Assembly (NCBI RefSeq): GCF_030068605.1 | Contig: NZ_JASJOU010000019.1 | Coordinates: forward strand, 1 to 64,000 | Length of the DNA stretch: 64,000 nucleotides | DNA from: Xanthocytophaga agilis | GTDB taxonomy: Bacteria; Bacteroidota; Bacteroidia; Cytophagales; 172606-1 | Direction of reading: 5' to 3' | Shown: piece by piece, positions 27,811 through 37,672 of the stretch | Layout: the number at the start of each line of letters is the position of its first letter | How positions within the stretch are numbered: position 1 is the first letter of the stretch | The notes under the pieces: model-generated | Databases searched by the model: none | The model's input: the letters and a program-made list of their open reading frames with translations, nothing else | What the model was told of the DNA's origin: nothing | Position numbers and translations under genes: made by a program

Positions 27811-30140
27811 ATAATGGTTTCTGAAGGAAGGTCTGTGTTAATAAGAATATCACTGGCAAGGATAGGATTGAGTCTATTGATCTTTTGGTAGACAAAGTCA
27901 ACGAGAACAGTGGTACCATGATTACTTTCTATACAAACTTTGCCATCTATATCTTCACTTAGTCCACGGATCAGGCTTACTCCAAGAGAATCTGTTGTAT
28001 TGCTGTCAAAGTTGGCAGGTAATCCAACGCCATTATCCATCACAGCCAAAATATACTGATTGCCATGGGTTTGTTTGAATGAAATGGTAATCAATCCTTC
28101 TCTAGTTCCAGGAAATGCATACTTAATCGAATTGGTAATAACCTCGTTTAAAATTAATCCCAGTGGTACAGCATAGGAAACATCCAGTCTAATGGGGTCA
28201 ATCTGTATGTCAAACCGGATTCGTTGCCCTGTAGAGAAGATGTCTCGTAAATATTCAACCAGTTCCTGAATGTAAACGGGCATATCAATTGCCGCCACAC
28301 TTTCAGACTGATAGAGTTTTTGATGGATCAGAGAGATTGCCTGTACCCGATGCTGGCTACTGCGGATAGCCAGCATCGCGGCCTCATTGTTAATATAGGC
28401 AGACTGAGAATTTAACAGGCTCATCACAATCTGAAGGTTATTTTTTACCCGGTGATGAATCTCTTTCAGCAGCCATTCTTTTTCTGTGACCAGACGCTGA
28501 AGTGACAGATTTTTGTCATTAATCTCTTTCTGCTGGGCTTCCAGCTTTTTACTATTTCGCTGTTTGGTCAGATAACGATTATACAACAAACCGATAATAA
28601 TGAGCAGCAGAATCACTCCTCCCAAAGTGATATTTCGTAATAGTTTAGCTTGTTTTAGCTGGTTTTCCTTCAGAAGGCTTTGTTTGGTCAATAATAGAAT
28701 GTTTTGTTGTTGCAATTTAATATTCTGATCTTTTTTTTCAGTTTCATACTGAATTTGCAACTGAGCAATCTGTTTGGTCTTTGCTTCAGTTAAAAGAGAA
28801 TCCGTAAATGCTTTGTATTGCTGATAGTCTAAAATCGCAGCTGCATAGTTTCCCTGTGCGGAGTCAATCTTAAAGTGTAATAAATAGTTTTTGGATAAAG
28901 CAGGGAGTGATGCAAGCCTTTTAGCCAATGCTTTATGTGCCAGCCGGTATTTTTCAGCTAGCTGATACTGCTGGGTAGCTAAATAAAAAATAGTCAGCAT
29001 GTGATACGCATACTGTTCTGTTTCGACACTTATCTGATTGAATTTACCAGATAGGCTATGTAACTCATGGCAATAATAGCGCGCTTGCTTATAGTGTTTT
29101 AACCGTAGGTAAATATCTATAAAATTACCAAGGGCAATGATTCGTCTGGTAATATCGTCAATAGGATATTTTTTGATAATGTCCTGTTGGTAAGCAAGGG
29201 CTTCTTCAAGCCTATTAAGGTATATCAGTGTGCGAACAATGTTGGCCGCTAGCATGTGAATTGTAACAAAATCATGGTATTGCCGGGCAATCGCAATTGA
29301 TTTTTTATAGTATTGGTTGGCCTGTTCAAATTCTCTTAGTTCATAGTAAGTTAATCCGAGTCGGTTATAAATAGTGGCCAGTTGCATAGAGGAACCATCC
29401 AGTCGTTCCGATGTTTCAACAGCAAGCAAGCCATACCGGATGGCTTCCTTGTAATCTCCCAGTGAAGCACAAACATTTCCTAACAGGTCATAAATACCCT
29501 GGAGTACCGGATAGCCAATAGATTGATAAAGTTTCAGTGATTGTCTGAGGGTAAGCAATGCTTTTGAATTCTCTCCTTTAATCTGGTATAAGTCCCCAAG
29601 CTCTTTTAGTCCATTGGCTTGTTTAAGTTTATTGCCTGCCTGAGTAAAAGCCTCTAGCCCTAGTTGGCTCAATCGTATTCTTTCTGCTATATCTATTTCT
29701 GAAACTGTGTAATAGCCACCTAGTTCAAAGTAGGCCTCACCCAGATCTGCCAGGTTATTATTATCCTTCAGAATTTGAATGGCTTTGTAGACTAGTGGTT
29801 TTCCCTTTTCAGGTTTTCCCTGTTTGCAATAGATCATCGCCAACATCCGATACGTATTTCCCTGTCCTTTGGGATATTTCAGTGCAATACTCAGCGCCTC
29901 TGCCTGTTGAAGCATTGAGATCACACTATCCAGTCGGGATGAGGCGACATTCGGATTGAAGAAATAGTAGGCGCCTATATCGTATAGCAGCTGGACACGA
30001 TTGGTATCTGCTTTACTTTTTTTGAAGGCAGATACTAGTTCTGGGTACGATCTGCTGTGTTCTATCTGAGCATCAGTAGGTAAGACCACGCAAAGCAAAA
30101 GGCCACATAACAAAAGGCCAATTCTAATCAGCAGTTTCAT
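27807..30140 (-). CDS. TPR-containing histidine kinase (HisKA_2 type)
   Basis: The 777-residue product has a signal peptide ending near TDAQ, then about eight TPR-like repeats (about 40-430) lying in the periplasm, a coiled coil, one membrane segment (LLRNITLGGVILLLIIIGLL split, about 498-520), a second coiled coil, and the kinase. The HisKA_2 box LLKEIHHRVKNNLQIV contains the phospho-acceptor His. The ATPase follows with LGLILNEVITNSIKYAF (N box) and VMDNGVGLP (G1). It phosphorylates the NtrC-type regulator encoded next. The TPR array suggests that a periplasmic protein or peptide is sensed. The architecture is common in Bacteroidota. Confidence 0.94.
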   Translation of the reverse strand: MKLLIRIGLLLCGLLLCVVLPTDAQIEHSRSYPELVSAFKKSKADTNRVQLLYDIGAYYFFNPNVASSRLDSVISMLQQAEALSIALKYPKGQGNTYRMLAMIYCKQGKPEKGKPLVYKAIQILKDNNNLADLGEAYFELGGYYTVSEIDIAERIRLSQLGLEAFTQAGNKLKQANGLKELGDLYQIKGENSKALLTLRQSLKLYQSIGYPVLQGIYDLLGNVCASLGDYKEAIRYGLLAVETSERLDGSSMQLATIYNRLGLTYYELREFEQANQYYKKSIAIARQYHDFVTIHMLAANIVRTLIYLNRLEEALAYQQDIIKKYPIDDITRRIIALGNFIDIYLRLKHYKQARYYCHELHSLSGKFNQISVETEQYAYHMLTIFYLATQQYQLAEKYRLAHKALAKRLASLPALSKNYLLHFKIDSAQGNYAAAILDYQQYKAFTDSLLTEAKTKQIAQLQIQYETEKKDQNIKLQQQNILLLTKQSLLKENQLKQAKLLRNITLGGVILLLIIIGLLYNRYLTKQRNSKKLEAQQKEINDKNLSLQRLVTEKEWLLKEIHHRVKNNLQIVMSLLNSQSAYINNEAAMLAIRSSQHRVQAISLIHQKLYQSESVAAIDMPVYIQELVEYLRDIFSTGQRIRFDIQIDPIRLDVSYAVPLGLILNEVITNSIKYAFPGTREGLITISFKQTHGNQYILAVMDNGVGLPANFDSNTTDSLGVSLIRGLSEDIDGKVCIESNHGTTVLVDFVYQKINRLNPILASDILINTDLPSETII

Positions 30141-30639
30141 GGGTTTTCATTTTTTATTTTTAGTTCATAAAACAGGCCATTTCATTGCAGGAGGTCCCCT
30201 GAAAACACAATTATGCTAGCTGAACAGATATAAGTTCCTGTATATGAGAACTTATATAGTTTGAATTGGGCCTTAAAAGTTTACATACACCCACAATCCA
30301 TCAGTTCTCCCATCGAATATACAACTTATCCACCACTATATTTCGTTGTGCGGCTCGTTGTACAACGAAATATAGTGGTAGTAACAATCTACAATCACTT
30401 ACAAATATCTGATATACAGATATTTACCTACATGGCATCCTTTTTGGCATCTGCAGCCTACAAAGTAACTAACATAATCTGATAGGATCCCTTGTTTTTC
30501 TAGCCGGTTATTGCCAGGAGAGACAAAAGACTATTTCTGACTGCACGGCTGAAAACTGTATTGCGTGTAGCAGACCTATCCGGTTAGATTTTTTTGAGCC
30601 TACTAGTACACAAAACCCACAATCCTAAACAGTAACAAT
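30141..30639. promoter_or_regulatory. Divergent intergenic region with three inverted repeats
   Basis: Region between the minus-strand kinase operon and the plus-strand hydrolase cluster. Three perfect inverted repeats follow one another: 10-bp arms at 30228-30237 and 30248-30257; 17-bp arms at 30333-30349 and 30362-30378; 9-bp arms at 30403-30411 and 30417-30425. None has a T-run, so an operator or RNA structure is more likely than a terminator. A plus frame at 30261-30482 is a shadow across the repeats. Confidence 0.55.
30333..30378. repeat. 17-bp perfect inverted repeat
   Basis: CCACTATATTTCGTTGT (30333-30349) and ACAACGAAATATAGTGG (30362-30378) are exact reverse complements around a 12-nt loop. 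It is the strongest of the three inverted repeats in this intergenic region. Confidence 0.8.
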
Positions 30640-31413
30640 ATGAAAACTATCGTCTTTATCACAGGTGCATTTGTCAGTAATAGTAGTTGGGATACGTGGA
30701 AGAAATATTTTGAAAGCAATGGATTTGCCACTATGGCCCCTGCCTGGCCTCATAAAGATGCTCCGGCAGAAGTGCTGCGAAACCGGCATCCGGATGCAGA
30801 AATAGCTTCTAACCGCCTGGCAGAGCTGACCAATTATTATGCTGACCTGGTCAGTCAATTGCCAGAAAAACCTATCCTGATTGGCCACTCTATCGGAGGT
30901 CTGTTGGTTCAACTCCTGCTGCAACGTGGCTTGGGATCTATGGGCATTGCCATTCATTCGGTTCCTCCTCAGGGCGTATTTACCTTTAAGTTTTCCTTTT
31001 TAAAGGCAGGTTGGGGAGCACTGGGTTTCTTTACACCAACGAAGGAAACGTATATGATGTCATTCAGTGAATGGCAGTATGGGTTTACCAATGGCATGTC
31101 AATAGAAGAACAAAAAGAATCCTATTATGCATTTGCCATTCCTGAGTCAAAACTAATTGTACGCGATACCATTACAGCAGCAGCTAAAGTAGATTTCGAT
31201 CGACCCCACGCACCTCTGCTGCTCATTTCTGGCAGTACAGACCATACCATTCCGGCATCTCTCAACTATTCAAATTATCGGAAATACAAAAACAGTCCAT
31301 CTATCACCGATTACAAAGAATTTGAAGGACGTAACCATTTTGTATTAGGCCAGCCTACCTGGCAGGAAAATGCCAACTATATACTGAACTGGATCAACAA
31401 GATCAGTCAATAA
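30640..31413 (+). CDS. Alpha/beta hydrolase
   Basis: The 257-residue product has no signal peptide. It opens with FITGAFVSNSSWDTW, a loop of the oxyanion type, and has the nucleophile elbow LIGHSIGGLLVQLLL with Ser. The charge relay is completed by Asp in SGSTDHTIP and His in EGRNHFVLG. Such enzymes cleave esters, lactones or C-C bonds. It is the first gene of a plus-strand run reaching 38467, whose other members include another alpha/beta hydrolase, an amidohydrolase, a porin and an SDR. The substrate is unknown. Confidence 0.87.
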   Translation: MKTIVFITGAFVSNSSWDTWKKYFESNGFATMAPAWPHKDAPAEVLRNRHPDAEIASNRLAELTNYYADLVSQLPEKPILIGHSIGGLLVQLLLQRGLGSMGIAIHSVPPQGVFTFKFSFLKAGWGALGFFTPTKETYMMSFSEWQYGFTNGMSIEEQKESYYAFAIPESKLIVRDTITAAAKVDFDRPHAPLLLISGSTDHTIPASLNYSNYRKYKNSPSITDYKEFEGRNHFVLGQPTWQENANYILNWINKISQ

Positions 31414-31505
31414 GCAGGTCTTGCACATAGACAAGGTCGATTCCATGATTCTGCTCTTAAAACCATACCTATTACCCATTTATTAACTTCCTAACCAACG
31501 TAACA

Positions 31506-32525
31506 ATGAATACTATTCACCCCCTTTATGCCTTTACCAGAACAACTAGACTGGTTATACGCACTATGTTTGTTTTACTAATAGCTGCTATGACTTCCTG
31601 TACGAGTCCACAGGAAAAGAAAGAAACAGATTCAGATACAACTTCAGTTATAGTTCAGACTACTGAAGCTATTGAGCCTGCGTCTCCTCCGGCTAATTTT
31701 AAACACCAGACAGCTCATGTAAACGGAGTAAATATTCACTATGTAATCGGAGGTCAGGGCGAACCTCTAGTATTAGTACATGGATTTGGGCAAAACTGGT
31801 ATATGTGGAACCGTCTATTGCCAGAGCTTTCCAAGCATTTTACCGTGATTGTTCCTGACCTGAGAGGAGTTGGAGAATCTGATAAGCCGGCTGAAGGATA
31901 CGATAAAAAGACTATGGCAACAGATATTCATGAGTTAGTAAAAACGCTGGGTTACAAAAGCATAAACCTTGCCGGTCATGATATTGGGTTGATGGTAGCC
32001 TATGCGTATGCCGTACAGTATGGCCCGGAAGTGAAAAAAGTAGCTTTAATGGATGCCTTGCTTCCTGGTATTGAACCTGTATGGAAGCAGATTTCTACAA
32101 CGGTATGGCACTTCGGCTTTTTTGCAAGACCTATTGCCGGTGATCTGGTTGCCGGACACGAAAGAGAATTCCTGGTCGATTTCTGGCCTCAGGTTGGATA
32201 TGTAAAGAATCCATTCACCAAGGAAGAAGTCGATGAGTTTGTCCGGGCTTATGCCACAAAGGGATCTACTACAGGAAGTTTTCACTGGTTTGGGTCTTTC
32301 CCACAGGATGTAGAGGATAACCATGCATTTATGAAGAAGAAACTGCAAATGCCTTTACTTGCTATGGGTGGTGAACATTTTAGTGCGCCCTTCCTTGCAG
32401 ATCATTCCCGACTAGTAGCCACAAACGTAACAGAAACAAAGATCATGGGTGCAGGGCACTGGCTTGTACAAGAACAAACTGAACAGGTACAAAAAGGATT
32501 ACTGGATTTTTTCCTGAATAAATAA
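31506..32525 (+). CDS. Epoxide-hydrolase-like alpha/beta hydrolase lipoprotein
   Basis: The 339-residue product has a lipobox-type signal (LLIAAMTSC). Motif VHGFGQNWYMW supplies the oxyanion hole. The nucleophile elbow reads LAGHDIGLMVAYAYA, with Asp rather than Ser, as in epoxide hydrolases and haloalkane dehalogenases. The catalytic His is in GAGHWLVQEQ. It therefore probably opens an epoxide or removes a halide rather than cleaving an ester. A lipoprotein location is unusual and points to the periplasmic side of a membrane. The next gene starts 24 bp on, so the two are probably co-transcribed. Confidence 0.88.
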   Translation: MNTIHPLYAFTRTTRLVIRTMFVLLIAAMTSCTSPQEKKETDSDTTSVIVQTTEAIEPASPPANFKHQTAHVNGVNIHYVIGGQGEPLVLVHGFGQNWYMWNRLLPELSKHFTVIVPDLRGVGESDKPAEGYDKKTMATDIHELVKTLGYKSINLAGHDIGLMVAYAYAVQYGPEVKKVALMDALLPGIEPVWKQISTTVWHFGFFARPIAGDLVAGHEREFLVDFWPQVGYVKNPFTKEEVDEFVRAYATKGSTTGSFHWFGSFPQDVEDNHAFMKKKLQMPLLAMGGEHFSAPFLADHSRLVATNVTETKIMGAGHWLVQEQTEQVQKGLLDFFLNK

Positions 32526-32549
32526 ACGGGTCTTAAACAGAATCTGATT

Positions 32550-34313
32550 ATGTATCGATTATTCCTTTTACCGTTTCTGTTTGCTACGCTCTTAGGTGTT
32601 GCTCAGAACAAGGCAGATCTGATTATCTACAATGGCAAAATAGCGACAATGGTCAAGCCTGATGAATTCCATCAGGCAGTTGCCATCAAAGATGGTATTA
32701 TCCAGGATGTAGGTAGCTCTCAGAAAATGCTTTCCCTTTATAAAAGTGCTAAGACCGTTTTGATTGATGCCAAAGGCAAAACAGTAGTTCCGGGCTTAAA
32801 TGATAGCCATATCCATATTATTCGGGAAGGATTGCACTTTAACAGTGAGCTCCGGTGGGATGGTGTAAAAACATTAAAGAGAGCCATGGAAATGCTGAAA
32901 GAACAGGCCGCCCGAACTCCTCCGGGTGTATGGATCAAAGTGATTGGTGGCTGGAATGAATTTCAGTTTGCAGAGAAGCGTCAGCCTACTATTGAGGAAA
33001 TTAATGAAGCCGTTCCTGACAAACCCGTTTTTATTACCTATTTATATGGCAAAGCGTTTCTAAACAAAAAAGGCATCCAGGCATTGGGTTACACCAAAGA
33101 TACCCATTATGAGGGTAGTCTCATCGAACTGGATAGTCATGGAGAGCCAACCGGCATCATGTATGCCAAAGAGACTCCTAAAGCTATTTATACTACACTG
33201 GCCTTGACAACCCGGCTTTCGGAAGATGAACGCCTAAACAGCACACTACAGTTTTATCGGGAATTGAATCGTTTTGGGTTAACCAGCGCCGTTGATGCCG
33301 CAGGAGGAGGACAAAACTTTCCGGATGACTATGGGGTAGCACTCACACTAGCCAGACAGGGAAAACTTACCTTACGAACATCGTACTACTTATTTGCTCA
33401 GCAAAAAGGCAAAGAGTTACAAGACTATGAAAAATGGGTAGTATCTACTCATCCCCGAAAAAATGACCATATGCTTCTTGCTCATGGATTTTCTCCTGAA
33501 GGAGCAGGAGAAAATATGGTAGCTACAGCAGCCGATTTTGAAAATTTCCTTGAGCCCCGAATTGTACTGTCTGATGAGATGGAAGGCGATTTAGAGCCTA
33601 TAATCCGGTTGCTTGTAAAAAATCGCTGGCCGTTTCGCCTGCATGCTACCTATGCCGAATCCATTGAACGAATGCTGGCTGTATTTGAAAAGGTCGATAG
33701 GGAAATTCCTTTTAATGGATTACGCTGGTGTTTTGATCATGCCGAAACCATTACAGAACCACAGCTGGCACGCGTAAAAAAGCTGGGAGGAGGTGTTGCT
33801 GTTCAGTTCCGCATGTATTTTCAGGGAGAACTCTATGAAAAGATGTATGGAAAGCCAGCAACTCAGATTCCCCCAATTAAGAAGATGCTTGCTATGGGAA
33901 TTCCTGTAGGAATGGGCACAGACGCCCCAAGAATCTCTACCTATAATCCATGGATGGCCTTGCACTGGCTCATTAGTGGCAAAACAATTGGGGATATGCA
34001 GTTCTGGCCTAAAGAACAGGTGCTGGATCGTTTCACAGCCTTATCACTCTATACATCAGGTAGTGCATGGTTTTCTGGAGAGGAAAAGGATAAAGGAAAA
34101 ATTGTCAAAGGTATGTATGGAGATGTTGCCATTTTATCTGATGACTATTTCTCTATTAGTGTAGAAACCGTCAGGCAAATCGAATCGATACTAACCATCG
34201 TCAATGGCAATATTGTGTATGCATCAGGTGAATACAAACAATATTGCCCTGTATTACCTGCAGTAATCCCGGAATGGTCTCCTGTCAGGCACTTTGGAGG
34301 CTACCAGAAGTAG
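32550..34313 (+). CDS. Secreted YtcJ-like amidohydrolase (Amidohydro_3)
   Basis: The 587-residue product has a signal peptide (ends near VAQ) and the metal-dependent amidohydrolase layout: NGKIATM ... TVVPGLNDSHIHI (HxH metal ligands), later WCFDHAETITEPQLARVKKLG, and GMGTDAPRISTYNPWMAL (last Asp ligand). YtcJ-type members hydrolyse C-N bonds in N-acylated or formamide-like substrates. It lies in the hydrolase cluster directly after the epoxide-hydrolase-like gene. A terminator hairpin overlaps its stop codon, so transcription may be reduced before the downstream genes. Confidence 0.9.
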   Translation: MYRLFLLPFLFATLLGVAQNKADLIIYNGKIATMVKPDEFHQAVAIKDGIIQDVGSSQKMLSLYKSAKTVLIDAKGKTVVPGLNDSHIHIIREGLHFNSELRWDGVKTLKRAMEMLKEQAARTPPGVWIKVIGGWNEFQFAEKRQPTIEEINEAVPDKPVFITYLYGKAFLNKKGIQALGYTKDTHYEGSLIELDSHGEPTGIMYAKETPKAIYTTLALTTRLSEDERLNSTLQFYRELNRFGLTSAVDAAGGGQNFPDDYGVALTLARQGKLTLRTSYYLFAQQKGKELQDYEKWVVSTHPRKNDHMLLAHGFSPEGAGENMVATAADFENFLEPRIVLSDEMEGDLEPIIRLLVKNRWPFRLHATYAESIERMLAVFEKVDREIPFNGLRWCFDHAETITEPQLARVKKLGGGVAVQFRMYFQGELYEKMYGKPATQIPPIKKMLAMGIPVGMGTDAPRISTYNPWMALHWLISGKTIGDMQFWPKEQVLDRFTALSLYTSGSAWFSGEEKDKGKIVKGMYGDVAILSDDYFSISVETVRQIESILTIVNGNIVYASGEYKQYCPVLPAVIPEWSPVRHFGGYQK

Positions 34314-34329
34314 CCTTGAGGCTACTTCT
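34306..34329 (+). terminator. Intrinsic terminator overlapping the amidohydrolase stop
   Basis: Arms AGAAGTAGCC (34306-34315) and GGCTACTTCT (34320-34329) with a TTGA loop are followed by TTTTC. The stop codon TAG (34311-34313) lies inside the left arm. Confidence 0.8.
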
Positions 34330-34419
34330 TTTTCAGTACATGTTGCAATACGATAGAAATCTGATTAGGTCAGGCTGCATCTGCAATTCATAAAACAACT
34401 ACCTCTACCCCTTTATGCC

Positions 34420-35430
34420 ATGAAACAGTTATATCATTTTTTTATAATAATAGCCTTTCTCCTATTCTTTCTGTCTGATCTGGCAGTGGCTCAGTTTCCC
34501 TTACCCCCTCAGGTTCCCATCTGGGATGCGAATACAGTAGAATTAACGCTCCACAAAATTACAATCGATGTATATGCTATTCTACCCAAAACAGCAGAAG
34601 CCGAAACCACCAAAGGTATCCCCCAAGCCACAACAGGCGGATTTGTGATTGGTGAAAAAGGTGTTTTACTGATTGAAACCATGCTTACCAAACGCTTATT
34701 TGATCAGCAGATGAAACTTGTGCGATCTGTAACAAATAAGCCTATTCTATATGCAGTAAACACGAGTGATCATGGAGATCATTGTTTTACCAATTACTTA
34801 TTGCCTGCTTCAGCTACAATTATCCAGAATGAGTTTGCAAAAGAAAACCTGGCCAAAAACTATGAGAATATAAAACAGTTTATGGTCAGGTTATTTGGCA
34901 AAAATCGAGGTATCGAAGAATCTGTATACAGGCCTGCTGACCTTACCATTGCTAAAAACACTACACTTACTCTGGATCTGGGTGGTGGAAAAATAGTGAA
35001 ATTTATCAATGGTGGTACCGCGCAATCTCCGGCGGATCTATTTGTCTGGATGCCATCGTCTAAGGTTTTTTGGGCAGGTAACCCTTTTATTGGAGAAAGT
35101 CCAACTATTCCGTGGTTGTTTGACGGATACTTTCTTGAACCCGCTGATAATCTAAAAAAGATCTATGACTTTCTACCGGAAGACGCTATTGTAGTACCCG
35201 GACATGGACGAATTACCAATAAGACTGGAATAAAATATACCCTGGACTATGTCACATCGCTAAAAACTACTATTGAGGATGCCGTTAGTAAAGGATTGAC
35301 ACTGGAACAGACCGGGCAGTCGGTAAAGATGAGTGAATACAATAAAGGATATGTCCTTTTTGACTGGCTGCATTTCAATTTTAACCTTCCGAATGCTTAC
35401 AAAGATATTCAAAGGGTTAAAAGTAAATAG
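34420..35430 (+). CDS. Metallo-beta-lactamase-fold protein with altered metal ligands
   Basis: The 336-residue product has a signal peptide (ends near LAVAQ). The fold is shown by GGFVIGEKGVLLIETM, VNTSDHGDHCFTN, AQSPADLFVWMPSSKVFWAGN and VVPGHGRI. Compared with the usual ligand set THxHxDH / H / D / H, the first His is Ser116, the His after the SPAD turn is Gln202 and the Asp of 'AGD' is Asn221; His118, Asp120, His121 and His262 remain. It may bind one metal or have lost catalysis. It lies in the catabolic cluster between the amidohydrolase and the porin genes, so it may act on the same compound or bind it. Confidence 0.83.
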   Translation: MKQLYHFFIIIAFLLFFLSDLAVAQFPLPPQVPIWDANTVELTLHKITIDVYAILPKTAEAETTKGIPQATTGGFVIGEKGVLLIETMLTKRLFDQQMKLVRSVTNKPILYAVNTSDHGDHCFTNYLLPASATIIQNEFAKENLAKNYENIKQFMVRLFGKNRGIEESVYRPADLTIAKNTTLTLDLGGGKIVKFINGGTAQSPADLFVWMPSSKVFWAGNPFIGESPTIPWLFDGYFLEPADNLKKIYDFLPEDAIVVPGHGRITNKTGIKYTLDYVTSLKTTIEDAVSKGLTLEQTGQSVKMSEYNKGYVLFDWLHFNFNLPNAYKDIQRVKSK

Positions 35431-35504
35431 ACCTTCTTTTAAAAAGATCGGATCAGGTTTTAGTAGTCTTTCTCCCATTATCCCCTATCCAAACGCCTCA
35501 GTCA

Positions 35505-36905
35505 ATGATACATATTACAACACTATTACTAAAGGGTATACTCCTTTTAGGATTGGCAACTCTGTTGATAATCCCTTGCTTTTCGCAAATTACACCATCA
35601 TTTAAGTCGCTTCGGTATGAAGAAGACTATGCCTACTTAAAGATGGATAGTAGTCGGAACTGGTACAAAAAAACGAAATACCTTTCTCTATCACCCACTG
35701 GAAATACCTATCTTTCCTTTGGAGGAGATATACGCTATCAGTACTTCTGGTTTAAAAATGAAGATTGGGGAGACACCCCACAGGACAAAGATGGCTATAT
35801 TCTCACTCGGTATCTTGCACATGCGGACTTCCGGGCTGGCAAAAATTTCAGGGCTTTTGTACAATTGCAAAGTAGCCTGGCTAACGGTAAGGAAGCCGAG
35901 CCCTCGCCGGTAGAGAACAGTCCGCTAAACCTTCATCAGGCCTTTATTGATATCACACTGCCATTGAATAATACAGACCACCTTACCACCAGAATTGGTC
36001 GTCAGGAGTTGCTATACGGATCTCAACGGCTGGTATCAGTCAGAGAAGGTCCTAATAACCGCCAATCCTTTGATGCGGCCAGACTACTGTATAAAGGGAC
36101 TGACTGGAAAGCAGATTTCTTTTATTCTCATTCTGTTCGTGCCCAGCAACAGATATTTGCAGACGGATTTACAAAACATACCCGATTTTGGGGTGCATAT
36201 GCTGTTGTTAATCATATTCCGTTTTTACAAAACGCAGACATATATTATTTCGGTCTTCATAAACAACAAGCTGCTTTTGATGATGGCGAGGGACGGGAAC
36301 TTCGTCATTCTATTGGTACACGGCTATGGAATAGTACGAATAACTTTCGATATGATCTGGAAGGCGTATATCAGTTTGGTAGCTTTGGTACCAAAGATAT
36401 TCATGCCTGGACGCTTTCTGCTAATACCGGATACAAATTTTCTCAGACAAAACTTCAACCTGAGATAGGGCTGAAAGCAGAATTGATCAGTGGGAATGCC
36501 AGCTATACAGATAATACCCTGCAAACGTTTAATCCGTTGTTTCCAAGAGGTGCTTATTTTGGGCTGGCAGCTTTAATCGGACCTGCCAATCTGATAGATA
36601 TCCATCCATCTTTAGATCTCGATCTGACCCCCAAACTTATTTTTGGCGTTGATTATGATGTCTTCTGGCGATATAGTCAACATGATGGAATTTATGCACC
36701 CAATGTATCTCTTATCTATTCCGGAAAGGATATCAGTGACAAATTTATTGGGCAACAGTTTATTACAGATCTGGTCTATACACCTAACAACTTTCTGTAT
36801 TTCAGGGGTGAGCTTACCTGGTTTGCAGCAGGTGATTTTTTAAAAGCAGCAGGCACAGGAAAAGATATTTTGTTTAGTGCTGCTACCATTCAGCTAAAAT
36901 TCTAA
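35505..36905 (+). CDS. Alginate-export-type outer-membrane porin
   Basis: The 466-residue product has a signal peptide (ends near CFSQ) and the alginate_exp domain signature: YLSFGGDIRYQYFWF, TRIGRQELLYGSQRLVS, EGPNNRQSFDAARL, HDGIYAPN and the closing ATIQLKF with terminal Phe. Its length (about 450 residues) fits a 16-18-strand channel of the AlgE group, which in Bacteroidota also carries small organic compounds. It lies 74 bp after the MBL-fold gene; the next gene's upstream ATG overlaps its stop by one base. It probably takes up the cluster's substrate across the outer membrane. Confidence 0.87.
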   Translation: MIHITTLLLKGILLLGLATLLIIPCFSQITPSFKSLRYEEDYAYLKMDSSRNWYKKTKYLSLSPTGNTYLSFGGDIRYQYFWFKNEDWGDTPQDKDGYILTRYLAHADFRAGKNFRAFVQLQSSLANGKEAEPSPVENSPLNLHQAFIDITLPLNNTDHLTTRIGRQELLYGSQRLVSVREGPNNRQSFDAARLLYKGTDWKADFFYSHSVRAQQQIFADGFTKHTRFWGAYAVVNHIPFLQNADIYYFGLHKQQAAFDDGEGRELRHSIGTRLWNSTNNFRYDLEGVYQFGSFGTKDIHAWTLSANTGYKFSQTKLQPEIGLKAELISGNASYTDNTLQTFNPLFPRGAYFGLAALIGPANLIDIHPSLDLDLTPKLIFGVDYDVFWRYSQHDGIYAPNVSLIYSGKDISDKFIGQQFITDLVYTPNNFLYFRGELTWFAAGDFLKAAGTGKDILFSAATIQLKF

Positions 36906-36973
36906 TGGTAGCAGATGAAAGCTTCCTGAAGAAAAATACAGCCTATTTGTTTCTGCTTTTACACAACCCAACT

Positions 36974-37525
36974 ATGGCTACAAAAAACACAACTATTCAT
37001 AATAAGATAACCGGAGAGAAAATTACCTGGCTTGAAACTTCACAGGGTTCCAATGGGAAGAGACTTGTGTTCCTATTTGAAGTAGCACCTAAAGGAAAGT
37101 TACCTGTTACTCACTATCATCCCAATCAAACGGAAACATTTGAAGTGTGCAAAGGTACTTTTACTGTTCGACTGGCTGGACAGGTACATATCTTAAAGGC
37201 AGGTGAAAAACTGCTTATTCCGAAAGGAGTTCCACATCAGTGGTGGAATGATTCTGTAAATGAACCTACAAAAATGAAAGTAATTTTTGAGCCAGCCTTG
37301 CATACGGAAACGTTTCTGGAACAGTTTTACGGCCTTAGCAATGATAATAAGACTGCAAAGGATGGTACTCCTGCTTTTTTGCAGTTGATGGCCATGGTAA
37401 ATGAATATGAAATTTATATCACTGGACCACCTTTGTTTATTCAGAAGGCATTGGGGTTTGTGCTTGGAGGATTGGCTAAATTAATTGGGATAAAAAAATA
37501 TTACCCCCAATATAGTAAGAAGTAG
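36974..37525 (+). CDS. Cupin-domain protein
   Basis: The product of about 183 residues has one cupin: PVTHYHPNQTETFEV gives the HxH and Glu ligands, GEKLLIPKGVPHQWW the last His. A hydrophobic C-terminal segment (IQKALGFVLGGLAKLIG) may touch a membrane. I chose the ATG at 36974; an ATG at 36905 overlapping the porin stop would add 23 unconserved residues and is possible because it would couple translation to the porin gene. Role: a metal-dependent isomerase or oxygenase of the cluster, or a stress protein. The substrate is unknown. Confidence 0.77.
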   Translation: MATKNTTIHNKITGEKITWLETSQGSNGKRLVFLFEVAPKGKLPVTHYHPNQTETFEVCKGTFTVRLAGQVHILKAGEKLLIPKGVPHQWWNDSVNEPTKMKVIFEPALHTETFLEQFYGLSNDNKTAKDGTPAFLQLMAMVNEYEIYITGPPLFIQKALGFVLGGLAKLIGIKKYYPQYSKK

Positions 37526-37672
37526 TTGCCTATGGATAGTTGCTCTCCTCAGCAGATTTCAACTATGTTGGAAGGTGTAATATAGACCAACATCCACCCA
37601 CTGCCCGGCGTTCACCAGATAAGAGTAGCTTCGCTTACACAACTAAATGTAAAACAATTAATTCAAAAGAAA

